Below, piece by piece: positions 36,464 to 44,526 of a stretch of 64,000 bases of DNA; position 1 is the first letter of the stretch; every line of letters starts with the position of its first letter. The position numbers and the translations under genes are program-made. Below the pieces are notes generated by a model that did not search any database, was not told the DNA's origin, and saw only the letters and a program-made list of their open reading frames with translations. Origin of the DNA: Calorimonas adulescens (GTDB lineage Bacteria; Bacillota; Thermoanaerobacteria; Thermoanaerobacterales; UBA4877); contig NZ_VTPS01000011.1 of the NCBI RefSeq assembly GCF_008274215.1, positions 35,955 through 99,954 of the forward strand. Direction: 5' to 3'.

Positions 36464-36988
36464 TTATGGGTCTTTCTGCCCATTTCCCAGTGAATTCATG
36501 ATATACGGATAGACATCTTTGGCCATGTATTTCCAATTATCACATATCTGCTTGGCCTGGTCTAGTGTTGGGACATTAAGCTTAAGCTCGATCAAGACCA
36601 TATCGTTTTCGATCACTCTCAGACTGGTTATATACTGCTTATCAGATATCTTATAGTATTCGGCAAACATTTCGGTATCCCGTTTAAAGCTCTCGCGATG
36701 AGTGGTTATATATTCATCTATATTTTTTATGTTTCCATCCGGCAGTTTGTTTTTAAACATGTTGAGTATCTGCATGCCCTTCGGTGTGATATCATACACT
36801 TGATTAACTCTTTCAGCATATCCACCCTCAACAAGTTCATTTAAATTTTGCATGAATATGAAATAATTCATATATCCGCCGTCCTGAACTACATCTGTAA
36901 TCTGGTCCAGGGTAAGTGGTCTTTTCGCCCTATGCAGTATATATAAAATGATCAGCTTGTTCTCAGCTATTTCCCTGATATTTGACAT
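36464..36988 (-). CDS. DUF4364 family protein, winged-helix-like
   Basis: A 174-residue protein of the DUF4364 family common in clostridia. The N-terminal 75 residues look like a winged helix (a NKLIILYILHRAKRPLTLDQ start, then LNELVEGGYAERVNQVYDITPKG). The C-terminal half is a mixed alpha/beta domain of unknown role. It may be a transcription regulator. It is divergently arranged with the QueG-like gene; 118 bases separate the two starts and could hold its operator, but I see no clear palindrome there. Confidence 0.8.
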   Translation of the reverse strand: MSNIREIAENKLIILYILHRAKRPLTLDQITDVVQDGGYMNYFIFMQNLNELVEGGYAERVNQVYDITPKGMQILNMFKNKLPDGNIKNIDEYITTHRESFKRDTEMFAEYYKISDKQYITSLRVIENDMVLIELKLNVPTLDQAKQICDNWKYMAKDVYPYIMNSLGNGQKDP

Positions 36989-37106
36989 TTTATCACCTCA
37001 TGTCTATTATATAATATATAACAATATAAAGAAACATACTATTATAAGCTGTAGTCAACTGTCAGTTAAAATAAGAGTATGCCAATGGGAATGGGGGGTC
37101 TTTGCC

Positions 37107-37796
37107 TTGAAAGATGAAATCAAAAAGATTATGCAATCTCTTGGAGCATCCTTGGTAGGGTTTGGCTATATTGGAGACCTTGGATATGATGAGTTTTATG
37201 GAATGGACTATGCTGTAAGTTTTGCTGTAAGGATGGTTGACGGGGTTATGGATGCAGTGGTGGGAGGGCCGACTTATACCTATTATCATCTGTATCGAAC
37301 CGTTAATGCCCTCATAGATGACATAGGGCTTAAAGCTTCAATATATCTTGAAGAGATGGGATTTAAGGCAATCCCTATACCAGCATCTCAAAGTGTTGGT
37401 GAACTTAAGGCTGCATTTCCGCATAAGACTGCGGCCACAAGGGCAGGTCTCGGATGGATTGGGAAAAACTGCCTCCTTATCACAAGGGAATATGGTCCCC
37501 GTGTACGATTGGGGACAGTAATTACCAATGCTCAACTTGTTGTTGATAAACCAATCGTTGAAAGCGAATGTGGAAATTGTGATCTATGTGTGAGAAAATG
37601 TCCATCCCTCTCTTTGAAAAATACTCTGTGGTATGCAGGCATGGAAAGGGATGAGATTGTGGATGCCAGAAATTGCAGCGAGTTTATGAAAAGGAACTAT
37701 AATAAGATTGGATATGGACATGTGTGCGGGATTTGCATAAGCTGCTGCCCGAAAGGGGAAAAAAGAATAAGGCATCAATCACCTTTTACAATATGA
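37107..37796 (+). CDS. Epoxyqueuosine reductase-like iron-sulfur protein (QueG relative)
   Basis: A 229-residue protein. It has the QueG-type segment AAFPHKTAATRAGLGWIGKNCLLI (ends AAFPHKTA and GWIGKNCLL) followed by RVRLGTVITNA. Two cysteine clusters then follow: CGNCDLCVRKCP, and CGICISCCP, which should hold [4Fe-4S] centres. It is much shorter than QueG (about 380 residues) and lacks the N-terminal cobalamin-domain length and the C-terminal HEAT region, so it is a distant relative rather than QueG. Start at TTG 37107 follows GGGGGG. The 3' end overlaps the convergent transporter by 22 bases. Confidence 0.82.
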   Translation: MKDEIKKIMQSLGASLVGFGYIGDLGYDEFYGMDYAVSFAVRMVDGVMDAVVGGPTYTYYHLYRTVNALIDDIGLKASIYLEEMGFKAIPIPASQSVGELKAAFPHKTAATRAGLGWIGKNCLLITREYGPRVRLGTVITNAQLVVDKPIVESECGNCDLCVRKCPSLSLKNTLWYAGMERDEIVDARNCSEFMKRNYNKIGYGHVCGICISCCPKGEKRIRHQSPFTI

Positions 37797-39349
37797 GCAA
37801 TGTCAGCTGCATGATCAGCCACTCTCTCAAGCTCAGCAATGACGTCTATATATATGAGTCCTGATTGTGGTGTGCAGTCACCGCGATTAAGTCTGCTTAT
37901 ATTGGCGTTTCTCAGCTGCAGTTGAAGTTTATCTACTTCATTTTCCCTAGATAAAATCAAAGAAGCTGTTTCCTTGTTCCTTTCTAAAAGTATGGAAAGG
38001 CTATCCTGAAACATATGATAGACCTTGGCATACATGCCCTTGAGGTCCTTTATTCCTTCAGCTGAATAGGTGAGGTTTGCATTTATAGATTCCTGGGTAT
38101 AATGGGCAATATCTACTGTACTGTTCGATGCACTGATTATATCGGCCATTATATCGTAGATCTCTTTAAGGGCTATTGATAATTCGCTGGTGAGACCATT
38201 TTTGCCAAGTATGACAAGGTATCGATTTATCTGTTTTTCCATTTCCTTGATTATCTTGTCATTTTCTAAAGCCCGTTCAGTACCATGATTATCCTGATTT
38301 ATGAAGGAATTCATAACCTTTTCAAGAGAATTTAGCGAAAGTATGCCCATCTGGTGGACAATCCTCCTGATTTGCTCCAGTGCCAGGACTGGATTTACAA
38401 GTATACGTTCATCCAATAGCTCAATCCTGTTCTCCTTTTTATCCTCTGTGTGGATGAATTCGCCTACAATGGCAGGTATATTTCCTATAAATATCAATGA
38501 GATAAGCAGGGCTATGGCATTTATCAAGGTATTCATTAAAGCTATCTGTAAAATACCGTTAGAAGTGGCACGATTTATCATATTTATGAATTGCGGCGCA
38601 AATGTTAAGACAATAATAGAGACAAGGGCATAGATTATTAGTTGTGATGCATTTATAAGCCTGTTGTTTTCCTCGTTTGGCCTGTACATGACGTAAATTG
38701 TCCCGATGTTTAATGCAATGAGTATGGGCAGTGTCGTTTCAAATCCTATAAACCCCTGTACAAGTAGAATCTGCAGTAAAAATACGGGTATTGTGAAACC
38801 ATGAAATACTAAGGCGCTTATAAGTCCTATTATCAGGCCGATGAATATATTGGATATATTTAACATATCAAGGAAGATTCCCAATCCCAGATCGTTGGTA
38901 CGCACAAAAAAGAAGCAAAAGAATAGAAAACCTGTTGAGAGCAACAGTTTGCCAAAGCCTTTCATCACGCTGCCTTTAGAGAAAAAGTACAGTAATGTAC
39001 CTAATGCAAGCAATATATATAACCAATATCCAGGGCGAATATAAGTTATGTAGTTAAGAAGAGTGGCTCCTAAGTTAGAACCCATTACCATGCTAAGGGT
39101 TTGATCTAAAGTAATGATTCCAGATTTTAAGAAACCAAGAGAAATATTTCTCACTATTACATTATTTTCTATAAATATTGATAATAATAATCCCGAGAGC
39201 ATGAATCCCCTGTCATTTTTTACGTGAAAGTTTAAAAAATGAATTAGCCTGTTACCTATTATCTCCTGTACACTGCTCGAAAAAAGACTCGTCCCATATA
39301 TTAAAAGAGCGACCGCTCCCAATGAGGAACCTATACCGTCAAGATTCAT
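37775..39349 (-). CDS. Na/Pi-cotransporter (NptA/PhoU type) homologue lacking QSSS motifs
   Basis: A 524-residue protein with eight or more membrane segments (about 1-310) and a C-terminal PhoU-like helical domain (about 330-520). It has the family's inverted-repeat pattern, but at the place of the two QSSSA substrate/sodium motifs it has ENNV (in IFIENNVIVRNISLGF) and HGFT (in LVFHGFTIPVFLLQI). The paired GxNIGTT segments read GSNLGATL and ALNIGTIY. This suggests loss or change of phosphate transport. It may act as a regulator of surface or phosphate state. Confidence 0.8.
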   Translation of the reverse strand: MNLDGIGSSLGAVALLIYGTSLFSSSVQEIIGNRLIHFLNFHVKNDRGFMLSGLLLSIFIENNVIVRNISLGFLKSGIITLDQTLSMVMGSNLGATLLNYITYIRPGYWLYILLALGTLLYFFSKGSVMKGFGKLLLSTGFLFFCFFFVRTNDLGLGIFLDMLNISNIFIGLIIGLISALVFHGFTIPVFLLQILLVQGFIGFETTLPILIALNIGTIYVMYRPNEENNRLINASQLIIYALVSIIVLTFAPQFINMINRATSNGILQIALMNTLINAIALLISLIFIGNIPAIVGEFIHTEDKKENRIELLDERILVNPVLALEQIRRIVHQMGILSLNSLEKVMNSFINQDNHGTERALENDKIIKEMEKQINRYLVILGKNGLTSELSIALKEIYDIMADIISASNSTVDIAHYTQESINANLTYSAEGIKDLKGMYAKVYHMFQDSLSILLERNKETASLILSRENEVDKLQLQLRNANISRLNRGDCTPQSGLIYIDVIAELERVADHAADIAHIVKGD

Positions 39350-39473
39350 TGTTTTCCCTCCTCCATTTAATTATATTATTTTGTTGTATTAAGTAAAGAG
39401 TTTTGCTGATGATATAAAAAATTTTATAATCATGTCGATATAAGAATTGAAGATGAATAAGGGGTTGTCTTAT

Positions 39474-39833
39474 ATGGGCGTAAGTATGATAAAAGAGCTT
39501 TCTTCTGCAAATGTCAGGAGTACAATGCAGATTGAAAGCCAAGGCAATGATTGCCAGGCATGCAATTACATGGAACGAAATGATGGCCAGGGAGAAAGGC
39601 AACTTGTCAGCGAGGAGCAGTATATAAAGTTTATAGAGGATGCCAATAAAAAACTTGTTGGTCCGGATACGCGCTTGGAGTTTTCAATACATGAAGGCAC
39701 CCATAAGATTGTCGTGAAGATTATTAATGAGGAGACAAACGAGGTGATAAAGGAGATACCACCAGAAAAGATACTTGACCTGGTGGCTAAGATTTGGGAG
39801 ATTGTAGGTTTGTTTGTAGATAAAAAGATATAA
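39474..39833 (+). CDS. flaG: Flagellar protein FlaG
   Basis: A 119-residue FlaG-family protein. The C-terminal 70 residues hold the conserved pattern: a VGPDTRLEFSIHEGTHKIVVKI strand pair, then NEETNEVIKEIPPEKILDLVAKIWE. The N-terminus is variable as usual. ATG 39474 is chosen because AAGGGG lies seven to nine bases upstream. FlaG modulates filament length and is normally next to fliD, as here, though 337 bases separate the genes. Confidence 0.9.
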   Translation: MGVSMIKELSSANVRSTMQIESQGNDCQACNYMERNDGQGERQLVSEEQYIKFIEDANKKLVGPDTRLEFSIHEGTHKIVVKIINEETNEVIKEIPPEKILDLVAKIWEIVGLFVDKKI

Positions 39834-40170
39834 GAGGATAAGGCCTGAAGACATCATGAGAACTTTTTAGCCTGTTTGTCAAAGATTGAAAACCGACTGG
39901 ACTTATAAATGATAACGCCTTTGTTGCCAGTTTATTGAGAAGTAAAAGTATAAGAATTAACTTCGTGCCTGATAAGACAATCTTACATAAAATATAAAGG
40001 TGAAGTTTGTGCCAAAAGGATTAATACGCTAATTCACATAATGGTTTGTGAGTGGGCTGGATATGAATGGCTGTATAATGGCTGTATTATAATATATTGA
40101 AAAAACAAGCTCGAAAGCAGCGGTTTCACTGTTTTGCGCTTTGAGCAAAACGAAAGGGATGATTATAAAT
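39834..40170 (+). other. Intergenic region before fliD
   Basis: No gene seen. It holds a partial tandem repeat near 40061-40100 (ATGGCTGTATAAT, then ATGGCTGTATTATAAT), which supplies two possible -10 boxes. A 7-bp hairpin GTTTTGC/GCAAAAC (40132-40152) lies just before the fliD ribosome site. Confidence 0.4.
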
Positions 40171-41652
40171 ATGAGTAATTATATAAGCTCGGTGAATTTT
40201 AACAGGATAAGTGGCCTGGCCTCAGGCATAGACTACGAGTCAATAATAAACAACCTGATGAAGGCAGAAAGGGCACCTCTTGACCGATTGAATCAGAACA
40301 AGACACTTTTAGAGTGGAAACAGGAAGACTACAAGTCTTTAGCAAAAGAGCTTTATGATTTTAACCAGCAGGTTTTTAATATGCAGCTTTCATCAAGTTA
40401 TAAAGCAAAGACTGTAGGTGTAAGCAATGAAGTAATTGCCTCAGCTACAGCCAGTACTTCTGCTGTAAATGGGATATATACCCTGGATGTCACCGCTCTT
40501 GCAAAACCTGCATATATGGCAAGCAGTGAAGATTTACCAACTTCTTATAATAGTGATGGAAGCAAAAAAACCTTGAAAGAGCAGTTTAGCAGCATAACTG
40601 CAAGTGGCTCTGTTAACTTACATATAGCAAATGGTGACAAGGAAGCAACAATTACGGTGGATCTGGATAATGATACCATATATACACTGGCGTCTAAAAT
40701 AACTAATTCAGGTATAGGCATTACAGCCTCCTATGACGAAAATATGCACCGCTTCTTTATAATGTCAAATACTACAGGGAGCACTAATAATATCAGCTAT
40801 ACGGATATAGTAGTTAGCGATGACTCATCAACACTTATGTCAGATATATTGAAGCTGCCAACATCTGCATCTGGTTCAGACGCTCAATTTGAATTTAATG
40901 GCCTGGCCTTTACACAACCAACCAACAGCTTTACGATAAATGGACTAAATGTTAACTTAAAGGCCGCAGGAACATCTACCATCACGGTGAATAATGACAC
41001 AGACTATATATTCAATCAGATAAAGGATATTTTAAATAAATACAACACTGTAATTGCAGACATAAATTCAAAACTTTCCGAAGAGAGATACTCTGACTAT
41101 CTGCCTTTGACAGACGACCAGAGGGAGCAACTTACGGATAAACAGCAGGAGCAATGGGAGGAAAAAGCAAGAAGCGGACTGCTTAAGAATGACCCAATGC
41201 TTTCCAAGATTCTTACTTCCATGAGGAATGCCATATATACAAAGGTGGGGTCAGACCCTGCTTATGACTCTCTTGCGGATATTGGTGTAACTACTGGTCT
41301 CTGGTATGAGAATGGCAAACTGTATATAGATGACAGCAAACTCAGAGACGCTATTGAGAATAATCCAGACGCTGTCATTAATCTGATGCAGGGTGTTATG
41401 AGTAAGATGAATGATGTCATAGATAATGGATTGGACAGCATAAAGCAGTATGCAGGAGATTATCTTGGGATTACGCTCTATGACCAGAGTTCGCTTTCAA
41501 GACAGATAAGGGACATGAACGACCGTATCTCAGAAATGGAAGATAGGCTCTCGGAAATTGAAGACAGATACTATAGAGAGTTTACGCAAATGGAAGAAAT
41601 GATAAGCCAAATGAATGCACAGAGTGCATGGTTATCACAACAATTTCAATAA
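40171..41652 (+). CDS. fliD: Flagellar hook-associated protein 2 (filament cap)
   Basis: A 493-residue FliD. It forms the cap that folds flagellin at the filament tip. The N-terminal signature ISGLASGIDYESIINNLMKAERAPLD and the C-terminal coiled coil (RQIRDMNDRISEMEDRL, then a YYREFTQMEEMISQMNAQ end) are clear. ATG 40171 is preferred, with an extended AAAGGGATGAT site; in-frame starts at 40141 (TTG) and 40159 exist. Two GGCCTGGCC copies lie in it, at 40213 and 40900. It heads the fliD-fliS-flgN group. Confidence 0.95.
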   Translation: MSNYISSVNFNRISGLASGIDYESIINNLMKAERAPLDRLNQNKTLLEWKQEDYKSLAKELYDFNQQVFNMQLSSSYKAKTVGVSNEVIASATASTSAVNGIYTLDVTALAKPAYMASSEDLPTSYNSDGSKKTLKEQFSSITASGSVNLHIANGDKEATITVDLDNDTIYTLASKITNSGIGITASYDENMHRFFIMSNTTGSTNNISYTDIVVSDDSSTLMSDILKLPTSASGSDAQFEFNGLAFTQPTNSFTINGLNVNLKAAGTSTITVNNDTDYIFNQIKDILNKYNTVIADINSKLSEERYSDYLPLTDDQREQLTDKQQEQWEEKARSGLLKNDPMLSKILTSMRNAIYTKVGSDPAYDSLADIGVTTGLWYENGKLYIDDSKLRDAIENNPDAVINLMQGVMSKMNDVIDNGLDSIKQYAGDYLGITLYDQSSLSRQIRDMNDRISEMEDRLSEIEDRYYREFTQMEEMISQMNAQSAWLSQQFQ

Positions 41653-41676
41653 AAAGTAAGGGAGAGGGCATGACCT

Positions 41677-42039
41677 ATGATTAACTACTACAATGAATAT
41701 ATGAATAATACAGTATTGACATCAAAGCCTGAGGAGCTTATACTGATGCTTTATGACGGATGTATAAAGTTTATAAACAGAGCCATTATGTCAATTGAAA
41801 AGAAGGACTGGGTAGAGACAAACAGTAACATCCTGAGGGCTGAGGATATAATAACAGAGCTTCGCTTAAGCCTTAACATGGACTACGATATATCCAAAAA
41901 TTTGGATAGTCTCTATGAGTTTTTTATGGACTTGCTTATCCAGGCTAATATGACCAAAGACAAGGAAAAGTTAATGCAGCTTTTACCGCTCATTAAGGAT
42001 TTGAGGGGGACATGGGCAGAGGCTTTGAAAAGGATTTAA
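41677..42039 (+). CDS. fliS: Flagellar secretion chaperone FliS
   Basis: A 120-residue flagellin-specific export chaperone. The N-terminal NEYMNNTVLTSKPEELILMLYDGCIKF pattern (ends YMNNTVLT and LMLYDGCIKF) and LRLSLNMDYDISKNLDSLYEF are diagnostic. Ribosome site GGGAGAGGG. It lies 24 bases after fliD. Confidence 0.97.
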   Translation: MINYYNEYMNNTVLTSKPEELILMLYDGCIKFINRAIMSIEKKDWVETNSNILRAEDIITELRLSLNMDYDISKNLDSLYEFFMDLLIQANMTKDKEKLMQLLPLIKDLRGTWAEALKRI

Positions 42040-42054
42040 ATGGGAGGATACCTT

Positions 42055-42438
42055 ATGGAGCGACAATCACTGGAAGTTTCTGATAAATTATCCCTATTTG
42101 AAGAGCTTTATTCACTCACTGTGGAACAGGGAAAAGCTATAGATAATCGTGACTTTGATGCTTTAACGGCATTGATAGAAAAGAAACAACAGGTCATAAA
42201 TGCTATAGATTCTATAAATGTTAAGGATGCTATAGATAGGGTATCATCGTCTACAGAGCAATTGAAGGAAATTAAAAACAAAATAAAGACTGCAGATGAT
42301 ATTAACAGGGATAAAATGATCAGTATAGCAAATTTATTGAGTGAAAAATTAGGCGCTATAAAGACAAAAAGGCGACAAATAAAGGCACTATACATGAATA
42401 TTGGGGATAGCGGTAATTTTCTTGATAAGAGGGGTTGA
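42055..42438 (+). CDS. FlgN/FliT-like flagellar chaperone
   Basis: A 127-residue, mostly helical protein directly after fliS. Hydrophobic and charged spacing (LFEELYSLTVEQGKAI, then DALTALIEKKQQVINAID) is like FlgN, the export chaperone for FlgK/FlgL, or FliT, the chaperone for FliD; position favours FliT-like. The ATG at 42055 follows GGGAGG at seven bases, so the upstream ATG at 42040, which contains that site, is rejected. A terminator follows directly. Confidence 0.7.
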   Translation: MERQSLEVSDKLSLFEELYSLTVEQGKAIDNRDFDALTALIEKKQQVINAIDSINVKDAIDRVSSSTEQLKEIKNKIKTADDINRDKMISIANLLSEKLGAIKTKRRQIKALYMNIGDSGNFLDKRG

Positions 42439-42454
42439 ACCCCTTTTATTTTTT
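42430..42454 (+). terminator. Terminator after the flagellar group
   Basis: AGGGG / CCCCT stem with TTGAA loop, overlapping the stop codon, followed by TTTATTTTTT. Confidence 0.75.
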
Positions 42455-42522
42455 GCCTCGTTGATTCAAAAATAAAATTGTGCTAAACTAAAGACAAAAC
42501 AAGGGGCAGGAGTGTTGCCATA

Positions 42523-43938
42523 ATGAAAGGTAATAGGTTAAACTGGAATTTAAACAGCAATAATACGGGAGAAATTAAATCTGATATAAATGGTATAAAT
42601 AAAACATTTGCCAGTACCGTAGATGTCGTAGCTTCCATAGAACTGTTTGAGGAGTATGTATATATAAAGGACTGTTTAAATAAACTGGGTCGTATATATA
42701 TAGAGGATGAGTTGAGTAATAAATTTTCCTATGTAGAAGATGCTGTAATAGGGTTTAAACAAACCCTGAATATGGAAAGTAGACTTAAAGGCAAAAAAGT
42801 CTTTGAGTTTTATCAGGCAAAGAAAAGACTTATGGATTACTATGAGGAGTACAAATTTCTAGCATCTTATGCCCACCATGTATATCGTCTGTGCAGCTAC
42901 TGGCGTGATAGAAATGATAGATATCACCGTAAATATGACCTGAGAGAGTTTTATAAAAACCTTTCTCTTTCACTAAAAAGGGCTGACGTAGAAACAGTCA
43001 AGGATGTGGAACAGGAGATCTTATCTATTATTCCTTTACGAATTACCAAGGATTTTTTTTATAGATATTTGAATAATTCTATATCTGATTTGATAGAGAG
43101 GGATCCTGAAGGTGCTGCAGAGATGTTGTATGACATTTATGATATTATATCTATAGATTTTAGTGGAAGTTATGCTTTTGCTGATAATATATATGCAAGA
43201 AATATAAAAAGGTACTCAAATATGAACTATAAGGGAATGTCAAAGAGAAAGCTTAGCATATACTGTACAGAGCTTAGAAGATATGCTGTAACACTGGATA
43301 TGATAAGTGATGTTATCTGGTCTTATATTATGGCCTCCAATCACATAATAATGATTTTGCTTGATTTCGATATGAATTATCGCTCTTTAATCAAGCTGGA
43401 ACCGGATATAGCAACGGCCTACGAATATGTTTTGAGTTTAAACGATGATGAAGGTGCAGCCATAGAAGGCGGCAGGACGTTATTTTGCCATCTTAGGGAG
43501 ACCATGTATCGCTGGTATGATGTCTTAAAGAGGTATTCCCAGGTTATAGGTGATATCAGCAGTATGAATACTTCTGAAGATATGGCAGTAGAAGAACTTG
43601 TTGACATATTTAATTATTTTTATTATTTCAATGCACTTGCCTTAGAGGATGATGAAATGGAATTTGATGGTAATTATGAGGTTACCCAGGAGGAACTTTA
43701 TAGTGCTTTTAATGATATAATGTCTGAAATTGATTTTAAACTTAGCTATATGAAACCCGATGAGAGAAAGATAGTTATAAAAGATATATTATCCAATGTT
43801 TCACCTGTTTTTAATAATATAGATGAGTTTACAAGTTTTGTAAAAAAGTCCCTGGAGTTTGATACCACTGATGCTGAAAAAGCTTTCAGTATAAAGGGTA
43901 TAAACGAGATCCTCAAACGGTATAAGCTTCTTGCTTGA
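42523..43938 (+). CDS. Uncharacterised 471-residue helical protein
   Basis: Not recognised. A soluble, acidic, tyrosine-rich protein predicted almost entirely alpha-helical, with no signal peptide, membrane segment or known catalytic motif. The first 30 residues are Asn/Ser-rich and probably disordered. Aromatic-rich helical stretches recur (YIKDCLNKLGRIYIEDEL, FYQAKKRLMDYYEEYKFL, FNYFYYFNALAL). The start ATG follows GGGGCAGGAG. It sits between the flagellar group and the FtsH-like pair, from which a separate promoter divides it. A structural or scaffold role is only a guess. Confidence 0.7.
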   Translation: MKGNRLNWNLNSNNTGEIKSDINGINKTFASTVDVVASIELFEEYVYIKDCLNKLGRIYIEDELSNKFSYVEDAVIGFKQTLNMESRLKGKKVFEFYQAKKRLMDYYEEYKFLASYAHHVYRLCSYWRDRNDRYHRKYDLREFYKNLSLSLKRADVETVKDVEQEILSIIPLRITKDFFYRYLNNSISDLIERDPEGAAEMLYDIYDIISIDFSGSYAFADNIYARNIKRYSNMNYKGMSKRKLSIYCTELRRYAVTLDMISDVIWSYIMASNHIIMILLDFDMNYRSLIKLEPDIATAYEYVLSLNDDEGAAIEGGRTLFCHLRETMYRWYDVLKRYSQVIGDISSMNTSEDMAVEELVDIFNYFYYFNALALEDDEMEFDGNYEVTQEELYSAFNDIMSEIDFKLSYMKPDERKIVIKDILSNVSPVFNNIDEFTSFVKKSLEFDTTDAEKAFSIKGINEILKRYKLLA

Positions 43939-43964
43939 AATAGTATATACTATTGTGATATAAT
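43935..43964 (+). promoter_or_regulatory. Promoter with 12-bp palindromic operator before the FtsH-like pair
   Basis: TTGAAA (43935-43940), 18-base spacer, TATAAT (43959-43964). The spacer begins with the perfect palindrome TAGTATATACTA (43941-43952), a likely repressor site. Confidence 0.6.
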
Positions 43965-43995
43965 TGAGCATATATTGTTTCTGGAGGGCAAAGAT

Positions 43996-44526
43996 GTGTT
44001 TAAAGGAATAAAACTATACATTGTGGTTATTGTGGCGGTATCCCTTTTGAGTGTTCTCCTTCTTGGGCTTAGAGTATATACTCAGTATCAGAGTAACAAC
44101 CTTGAAGGTAGGATAAAGTCCATAGGAGGAGTTAAATCAGTGAGTATTGTGAGGGATAAGGTCTCAGAGAAAATTTTTGTGGATATAGATAAAAGTGCGG
44201 ATCTTCAGGAGATATATTTAGATGTTAAAAGAGAGGTAAACAGGGATACGCCTCAGGCAGAGATAATAATTCAGGATATAAAGGGTCATGACTACAAAAA
44301 GGTTAAGGAGGCTTTTGATATAATTTCTTTTGATATATTTGAATCCAAGGTTAATGGCGATTTTAAAGAGATGAGGGACGATATACAAGTAGATTTAGCG
44401 ATGACTGGTGTTAGTTATACCCTTAGAATTGATGAGGATAATATATATCTGACCCTTCTGTATGGCGATAGTGCGCTCTACAGAATCATAAACTACTCGG
44501 AGGCGGCAAGGGGGAATTTGCGATGA
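43996..44526 (+). CDS. Membrane-anchored protein of unknown function, partner gene of FtsH-like protease
   Basis: A 176-residue protein with one N-terminal membrane helix (about residues 4-28). The soluble part has a beta-rich region (RIKSIGGVKSVSIVRDKVSE, then IFVDIDKSADLQEIYLDVKRE), a pattern like small secreted alpha/beta domains. I do not recognise the family. GTG 43996 is chosen because GGAGGG lies seven bases upstream. The stop overlaps the next gene's start (ATGA), so it is coupled to the FtsH-like protease and may be its adaptor or membrane partner. Confidence 0.65.
   Translation: MFKGIKLYIVVIVAVSLLSVLLLGLRVYTQYQSNNLEGRIKSIGGVKSVSIVRDKVSEKIFVDIDKSADLQEIYLDVKREVNRDTPQAEIIIQDIKGHDYKKVKEAFDIISFDIFESKVNGDFKEMRDDIQVDLAMTGVSYTLRIDEDNIYLTLLYGDSALYRIINYSEAARGNLR

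Noticed and set aside
37107..37796. True epoxyqueuosine reductase queG
   Set aside because: The protein is about 150 residues too short and lacks the outer domains; only the iron-sulfur and central signature are shared.
43975..43995. TTG at 43975 as start of the membrane protein
   Set aside because: The GGAGGG ribosome site lies inside that extension; GTG 43996 is correctly spaced.
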